From NCBI GenBank assembly GCA_937886445.1, contig CALGBY010000125.1, positions 1-10,285 of the forward strand: a stretch of DNA of 10,285 nt. Reading direction: 5' to 3'. This DNA is from an uncultured Clostridia bacterium. GTDB taxonomy: Bacteria > Bacillota > Clostridia > Christensenellales > Aristaeellaceae. Within the stretch, counting starts at the first letter, position 1, and each line of letters starts with the position of its first letter. The notes under the pieces are model-generated. The model worked only from the letters and a program-made list of their open reading frames with translations, was not told the origin of the DNA and did no database searches. Shown here piece by piece: positions 6,357-10,285 of this stretch. The translations under genes were made by a program, and so were the position numbers.

Positions 6357-8701
6357 GCACCACAGGGGATAAGATCGTTTCCCGGGCGCAGGAGATCCTG
6401 ACCGCCCGTTATCATACCACGCTTTCCGCGGCGCTGCCGCGCCAGCTGCACGATGCCGTAAGCACCGCCGTGATGGAAAAGGAGGCTCCGAAGTGGGTAA
6501 AGGATGAGGAAAGCCAGCTTTCCGGCCGCTTTGCCTCCTATATCAGCGCGGAATTCCTGATCGGCCGCGCCGTATACAGCAACCTGTACAACGCAGGAAT
6601 GCTGGAAGAGACCCAAAAAGCACTCGCCGAAAAGGGAGCGGACCTGGCCTCGCTTGAGGATGTCGAGGACGCGGCGCTCGGCAACGGCGGTCTGGGCCGT
6701 CTGGCCGCGTGTTTTCTGGACAGTGCCGCCACCTGCGGCCTGCCGCTGCGCGGCTACGGACTCAGATACCGCTACGGCCTTTTCAAGCAGGATTTTGAGG
6801 ACGGACGGCAAAAGGAATACCCGGATGACTGGCAGAAATGGGGAGATCCCTGGAGCATCCGGCGCGATGATGAGGCCGTGATCGTGCCCATGAAGGGGCT
6901 CACGGTGCGCGCCGTGCCCTACGATATGCCTGTGATCGGCTACGGTGAAGGCAGCGTGACAGGCACATTGCGCCTGTGGCAGACGGAAAGCGTATGTCCC
7001 ATTGATTTTGAGCAGTTCAACGAGCAGCATTACGCGAAGGCCGCCGCCGGTGTAAACGCCGCCGAGGACATCGTAAAGCTGCTCTACCCCAATGACAGCC
7101 GCCGCGAGGGCAGGCAGCTGCGCGTAAGGCAGCAGTTCGTCATGTGCTACGCCACGCTGACGGACCTGATCAGAAACTACGAAAAGCGCCACGGGAATGA
7201 TCTTACCGGCTTTGCCCGTTTCAACACCGTACAGCTCAATGATACCCACCCGGCAATGTGTGTGCCGCTGCTCATCCTGCTGCTCCGGGAAAAAGGCCTT
7301 TCCTTTGATCAGGCTTATGCCGCGGCAAAGGAGACCTTTGCCTATACCAACCACACCGTGATGGCGGAAGCGCTTGAAAAATGGGACATGCACCTGCTGA
7401 TGTCCGTATCGCCCGATATGTGCGCCGTGATCAAGTATCTCGCGGAGCGCCAGAAGAAGGAGCTGAAAGCGCTGGGCGCGGCGGAGCATGCCGATCGTCT
7501 GCTGCTTTTGCAGAAAAACACCGTGCATATGGCCTACCTTGCCATGTACGGCGGAAAGGCGGTCAACGGCGTGGCAAAGATCCACACCGGCATTCTTGAA
7601 ACAGATGTACTGAAGGAATGGCATGACCTGTACCCCGCCATGTTTTCCAACAAGACCAACGGCATCACCCCGCGCCGCTGGCTGGGCCTGTGCAACCCGG
7701 AGCTGACCGCGCTGATCTCCTCCCGGATCGGAGAAGGCTTCATCAAGGATGCCTCCCGGCTGGCACAGCTGCGTCCCTTTATAGACGATCAGCTGGCAAA
7801 AGACTTTATTGAAGTCAAGAAAGAAAAAAAGCGCCAGCTGGCGGCCTATATCCGGGAGCATGAGGGCGTGGATATCCCGGAGCATTTCGTGTTTGATGTA
7901 CAGGTCAAGCGCCTGCATGAATACAAGCGCCAGCTGCTCAATATCCTGTCGATCATCGCGATCTATAACGGCCTCAAGGACGGCAGCATCAGCGATCTTC
8001 CCCCTGTCGCGTTCATCTTCGGCGCCAAGAGCGCGCCCGGCTATGTCCGCGCGAAATCGGTGATCTGCTTTATCAACCGCGTTGCTCAGATCATCAATTC
8101 CGATCCCGATATGAAGGACAGACTGCGTGTGGTGTTCGTACGCAATTATAACTGCTCCTACGCCGAAAAGATCATTCCCGCCGCCGATATTTCCGAGCAG
8201 ATCTCTCCCGCCGGCACCGAAGCCAGCGGCACCGGCAACATGAAATTCATGCTGAACGGCGCGGTCACGCTGGGCACCTTTGACGGCGCCAATATCGAGA
8301 TCGTGGAAAACAGCGGCAGAGAAAACAACTATATCTTCGGCGCCACGCTGGAAGAGATCAATAAGATCCGCCCCGTCTACAGCAGCAAAGCGATCTACAA
8401 AAAGGATCCCGTGCTGAAAAAGGCTGTGGACTGGCTGACAGACGGCACGATTAAGGACGAGGACGGCGGGCTGCTGGAGCTGTACACCAGCCTGCTTGAG
8501 GGCGCTTCCTGGCACAAGCCGGATCATTACTTCCTGTTCCTTGATTTTGAAAGCTATCTTGATACCAAGCTGCTTGCCATCCGTGACACGCGTGACAGCA
8601 TCGCTTTCGCGAAAAAATGCCTGTACAACACTGCGGGGGCCGGCCCCTTCTCCTCAGACCGTACTGTGAAGCAGTACGCGGAGGAGATCTGGAAGCTTTG
8701 A
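6353..8701 (+). CDS. glgP: Glycogen/maltodextrin phosphorylase (GT35, PLP-dependent)
   Basis: A 782-residue cytoplasmic enzyme that removes terminal glucose from alpha-1,4-glucans with phosphate, giving glucose-1-phosphate. Signature blocks run the whole length: YISAEFLIGR, LGNGGLGRLAACFLDS (from about 109), GYGLRYRYGLFKQ, QLNDTHP, TNHTVMAEALEKW, SNKTNGITPRRWL, FDVQVKRLHEYKRQLLNIL, and the PLP-site motif EASGTGNMKFMLNGA with lysine 631. Two otherwise conserved spots differ from the usual pattern: PLLIL after NDTHP instead of a PELMR-like sequence, and ISPAG instead of ISTAG. The start at 6353 was chosen because it follows GGAAGG and overlaps the malQ stop; a longer in-frame start at 6269 would lie well inside malQ without support. 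Whether the physiological substrate is glycogen or imported maltodextrin cannot be told. Confidence 0.96.
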   Translation: MSTTGDKIVSRAQEILTARYHTTLSAALPRQLHDAVSTAVMEKEAPKWVKDEESQLSGRFASYISAEFLIGRAVYSNLYNAGMLEETQKALAEKGADLASLEDVEDAALGNGGLGRLAACFLDSAATCGLPLRGYGLRYRYGLFKQDFEDGRQKEYPDDWQKWGDPWSIRRDDEAVIVPMKGLTVRAVPYDMPVIGYGEGSVTGTLRLWQTESVCPIDFEQFNEQHYAKAAAGVNAAEDIVKLLYPNDSRREGRQLRVRQQFVMCYATLTDLIRNYEKRHGNDLTGFARFNTVQLNDTHPAMCVPLLILLLREKGLSFDQAYAAAKETFAYTNHTVMAEALEKWDMHLLMSVSPDMCAVIKYLAERQKKELKALGAAEHADRLLLLQKNTVHMAYLAMYGGKAVNGVAKIHTGILETDVLKEWHDLYPAMFSNKTNGITPRRWLGLCNPELTALISSRIGEGFIKDASRLAQLRPFIDDQLAKDFIEVKKEKKRQLAAYIREHEGVDIPEHFVFDVQVKRLHEYKRQLLNILSIIAIYNGLKDGSISDLPPVAFIFGAKSAPGYVRAKSVICFINRVAQIINSDPDMKDRLRVVFVRNYNCSYAEKIIPAADISEQISPAGTEASGTGNMKFMLNGAVTLGTFDGANIEIVENSGRENNYIFGATLEEINKIRPVYSSKAIYKKDPVLKKAVDWLTDGTIKDEDGGLLELYTSLLEGASWHKPDHYFLFLDFESYLDTKLLAIRDTRDSIAFAKKCLYNTAGAGPFSSDRTVKQYAEEIWKL

Positions 8702-8740
8702 TCCTCCGCGGCCACGAAGCACGGAAAACCCGTTCATCCC

Positions 8741-8782
8741 GCCCGGCGAAGCATTTCGCCGGGCATTCGTTTAGTTATTTTT
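8741..8782 (+). terminator. Rho-independent terminator of malQ-glgP
   Basis: A perfect 10-bp stem GCCCGGCGAA/TTCGCCGGGC around the loop GCAT (8741-8764) starts 40 nt after the glgP stop. It is followed by a T-rich run (8767-8782) rather than an uninterrupted T-tract. Confidence 0.8.
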
Positions 8783-8822
8783 ACGAACATCATTTTGCAA
8801 ATTCTCGTTTTTGTTCGGAAAT
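8779..8822. promoter_or_regulatory. Inverted PurBox-like pair upstream of guaA
   Basis: Site 1 (8779-8791, plus strand, TTTTACGAACATC) matches the PurR box AWWWCCGAACWWT at 10 of 13 positions. Site 2 (8810-8822, minus strand, ATTTCCGAACAAA) matches at 12 of 13. The two point toward each other with 18 nt between them, close to the 16-17 nt known for Bacillus subtilis PurR operators. The centre of site 2 lies about 88 nt before the predicted guaA transcript start. A further weak hairpin (GGCGgTTTT with AAAACGCC, about 8825-8858) follows. Matched by eye; binding is inferred. Confidence 0.45.
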
Positions 8823-8868
8823 CCGGCGGTTTTTTGCATTTTTCAGGTAAAACGCCGCGGTTTTTCAC

Positions 8869-8897
8869 TTGATACAGCTTCATGATGAGTATATAAT
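8869..8897 (+). promoter_or_regulatory. guaA: Sigma-A promoter of guaA
   Basis: TTGATA (8869-8874), a 17-nt spacer and a perfect TATAAT (8892-8897). Transcription should begin near 8904, leaving a leader of only about 27 nt. There is no room for a purine riboswitch. Confidence 0.85.
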
Positions 8898-8930
8898 ATG
8901 ATCATTCCCGATATTACGGAGGTGTGGTTT

Positions 8931-10181
8931 ATGGCCAGAAACATGATCGCCGTCGTGGACCTCGGCGGCAAGGAAAACAGCTTTATTGCCCGTAAGATCC
9001 GTCAGGGCGGCGTATACAGCGAGATCGTTCCCTACGATGTAACGCTGGAAGAACTGAAAAATATGAACGCGAAGGGTCTTGTGCTTTCCGTGGGCCCCAA
9101 CCGCGCCTTCGAAGGCCAGACGCTGGATATGAATGAGGACGTGCTCACCTGTGACCTGCCCGTGATCCGTGTGGATGACGCCGGGGATGAGCAGATCGCC
9201 GGCTTTGCCGACAAATGCGGCTGCGTGAAGGACTGGAACGCTCAGAATTTCATCGCCGAGCAGATCGAAAAGATCCGTGCCCAGGTAGGAGATAAGAAAG
9301 TGCTGCTGGCCCTGTCCGGCGGCGTGGATTCCTCTGTTGTGGCCGCCCTGCTCATCCGCGCGATCGGCAGCCAGCTTACCTGCGTGCATGTCAATCACGG
9401 CCTGCTGCGCAAGGGAGAGCCCGAACAGGTCGTAAAGGTGTTCCGTGAAGAGCTGAAGGCCAATCTTGTGTATGTGGACGCCACCGAGCGCTTCCTTACC
9501 AAGCTGGAAGGCGTGGCGGATCCCGAGAAAAAGCGTCACATCATCGGCAGCGAGTTCATCCGCGTGTTTGAGGAAGAAGCCCGCAAGCTGGACGGCATCG
9601 CCTTCCTGGGTCAGGGCACCATTTACCCCGATATCCTTGAAAGCGGCACCAAAACGCAGAGCAATATCAAGAGCCACCACAACGTGGGCGGACTGCCTGA
9701 TGACCTGCAGTTTGAGCTGGTAGAGCCTCTGGCACAGCTGTTCAAGGATGAGGTGCGCGTGGTAGGCGAGGAACTGGGCCTGCCTCACGGCATGGTATAC
9801 CGTCAGCCCTTCCCCGGCCCCGGCCTGGGCGTACGCTGCATCGGCGCCATCACGAGGGATCGTCTTGAGCAGGTGCGTGAAAGCGACGCCATCCTGCGCG
9901 AGGAGTTTGAGAAAGCCGGTCTGGTGGGCAAGGTATGGCAGTACTTCACCATCGTGCCCGATGTGCGTTCCACCGGCATCCGGGATCAGAAGCGCTGCTT
10001 CGAGCGCCCTGTGGTGCTGCGTGCCGTGAACACGCAGGACGCCATCACCGCCTCCATCGAGCCCATCCCCTACGAGCTGCTCGGAAAGATCTGCGACCGC
10101 ATCGTGAACGAGGTGCCCGGTGTGAACCGCGTACTGTACGATATCACCCCCAAGCCCATCGCCACTATCGAGTGGGAGTAA
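8931..10181 (+). CDS. guaA: GMP synthetase with intact synthetase domain and drastically shortened glutaminase domain
   Basis: The 416-residue product aligns with GMP synthase, which converts XMP, ATP and an ammonia donor to GMP, but the family norm is about 510-525. Residues about 112-416 are a complete synthetase: the ATP-pyrophosphatase loop SGGVDS (129-134), QGTIYPDILESGT, KSHHNVGGLP, FPGPGLGVR, and the dimerisation end VNEVPGVNRVLYDITPKP finishing in IEWE. Residues 1-79 resemble only the first third of a class I glutamine amidotransferase, then the sequence jumps to the interdomain linker (FADKCGCVKDW, 92-102). The nucleophile elbow GxCxG and the later His/Glu pair are absent. In the remnant, DFGGQ reads DLGGK and SGGP reads SVGP. 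The frame is continuous with ordinary codon use, so this is not an obvious frameshift. It probably uses free ammonia or a separate glutaminase. The start at 8931 follows GGAGG by eight bases; the ATG at 8898 overlaps the promoter. Confidence 0.93.
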   Translation: MARNMIAVVDLGGKENSFIARKIRQGGVYSEIVPYDVTLEELKNMNAKGLVLSVGPNRAFEGQTLDMNEDVLTCDLPVIRVDDAGDEQIAGFADKCGCVKDWNAQNFIAEQIEKIRAQVGDKKVLLALSGGVDSSVVAALLIRAIGSQLTCVHVNHGLLRKGEPEQVVKVFREELKANLVYVDATERFLTKLEGVADPEKKRHIIGSEFIRVFEEEARKLDGIAFLGQGTIYPDILESGTKTQSNIKSHHNVGGLPDDLQFELVEPLAQLFKDEVRVVGEELGLPHGMVYRQPFPGPGLGVRCIGAITRDRLEQVRESDAILREEFEKAGLVGKVWQYFTIVPDVRSTGIRDQKRCFERPVVLRAVNTQDAITASIEPIPYELLGKICDRIVNEVPGVNRVLYDITPKPIATIEWE

Positions 10182-10239
10182 TTCCCCGGCCATTTTTAGA
10201 GGTCAGGAACCCCGAAAAGCCTTGTAAATCAAGGGCACT

Positions 10240-10274
10240 GAAAAAGTCAGTTCTGAAACATGAACTGATTTTTT
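10240..10274 (+). terminator. Rho-independent terminator of guaA
   Basis: A perfect 7-bp stem TCAGTTC/GAACTGA (10247-10253 and 10262-10268) around an 8-nt loop is followed by six T (10269-10274). The preceding A-run can extend the stem through the T-tract. It lies about 65 nt after the guaA stop. A smaller CCTTG/CAAGG hairpin sits just before it (about 10220-10234). Confidence 0.8.
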
Positions 10275-10285
10275 CATGTAAATAA

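Noticed and set aside
6200..8527. Very long open frame on the minus strand opposite glgP
   Set aside because: It mirrors the codon pattern of glgP, shows no recognisable domain, and glgP matches its family over its full length. Similar shadows lie opposite malQ (4773-6107) and guaA (8880-10193).
8765..8930. Purine riboswitch in front of guaA
   Set aside because: The predicted leader is only about 27 nt and the conserved purine-aptamer sequences are not present upstream.
8931..10181. guaA as a frameshifted or broken pseudogene
   Set aside because: The frame is uninterrupted, the synthetase domain keeps its motifs to the last residue, and it has a strong promoter, ribosome binding site and terminator.

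Overview
The window looks like chromosomal DNA of a GC-rich Bacillota bacterium, most likely a gut-type clostridium. Three things suggest this. Ribosome binding sites are strong (AGGAG/GGAGG). Promoters are textbook sigma-A (TTGACA or TTGCAA, 17 bp, TATAAT-like) in AT-rich gaps between GC-rich genes. The gene set combines a cytoplasmic GH43 glycosidase, an FtsB/DivIC-type protein next to a Ppx/GppA phosphatase, an HI0933/BaiN-type flavoprotein and a malQ-glgP pair. No rRNA, tRNA, CRISPR array, transposase or phage gene was seen.

Layout. Positions 1-402 carry no gene. They hold a near-consensus promoter pointing left out of the window, paired PurBox-like sites, and the terminator of the first gene. 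From 403 to 4460 four genes lie on the minus strand. In transcription order these are an HI0933-family flavoprotein with its own promoter, a small FtsB/DivIC-like membrane protein with its own promoter, a Ppx/GppA phosphatase translationally coupled to it by an ATGA overlap, then a leaky-looking terminator and a GH43 glycosidase. A divergent, structured intergenic region (about 4522-4886) separates them from the plus-strand genes malQ and glgP. These two also overlap by ATGA and end at a strong hairpin terminator. A second PurBox-like pair and a good promoter precede guaA, which ends at a terminator near the right edge.

How the genes work together. MalQ and GlgP form a standard cytoplasmic unit for breaking down glycogen or maltodextrin: MalQ disproportionates short or branched chains and GlgP releases glucose-1-phosphate. 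The GH43 enzyme has no signal peptide, so it probably trims imported plant oligosaccharides. The FtsB/DivIC-Ppx pair joins cell division with polyphosphate or (p)ppGpp metabolism, a neighbourhood known from other Bacillota.

The most unusual item is guaA. The synthetase half of GMP synthetase is intact, but the N-terminal glutaminase domain has lost about 100 residues in frame, including the nucleophile-cysteine and His/Glu regions. Other motifs in the remnant have drifted. The encoded enzyme should depend on ammonia or on a separate glutaminase partner. The inverted PurBox-like sites upstream of guaA, and a similar pair next to the leftward promoter at the other edge, suggest a shared PurR-type purine regulon. 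Several of the longest open frames would start too early; ribosome binding sites and promoters place the real starts at 1863, 3157, 4460, 6353 and 8931.
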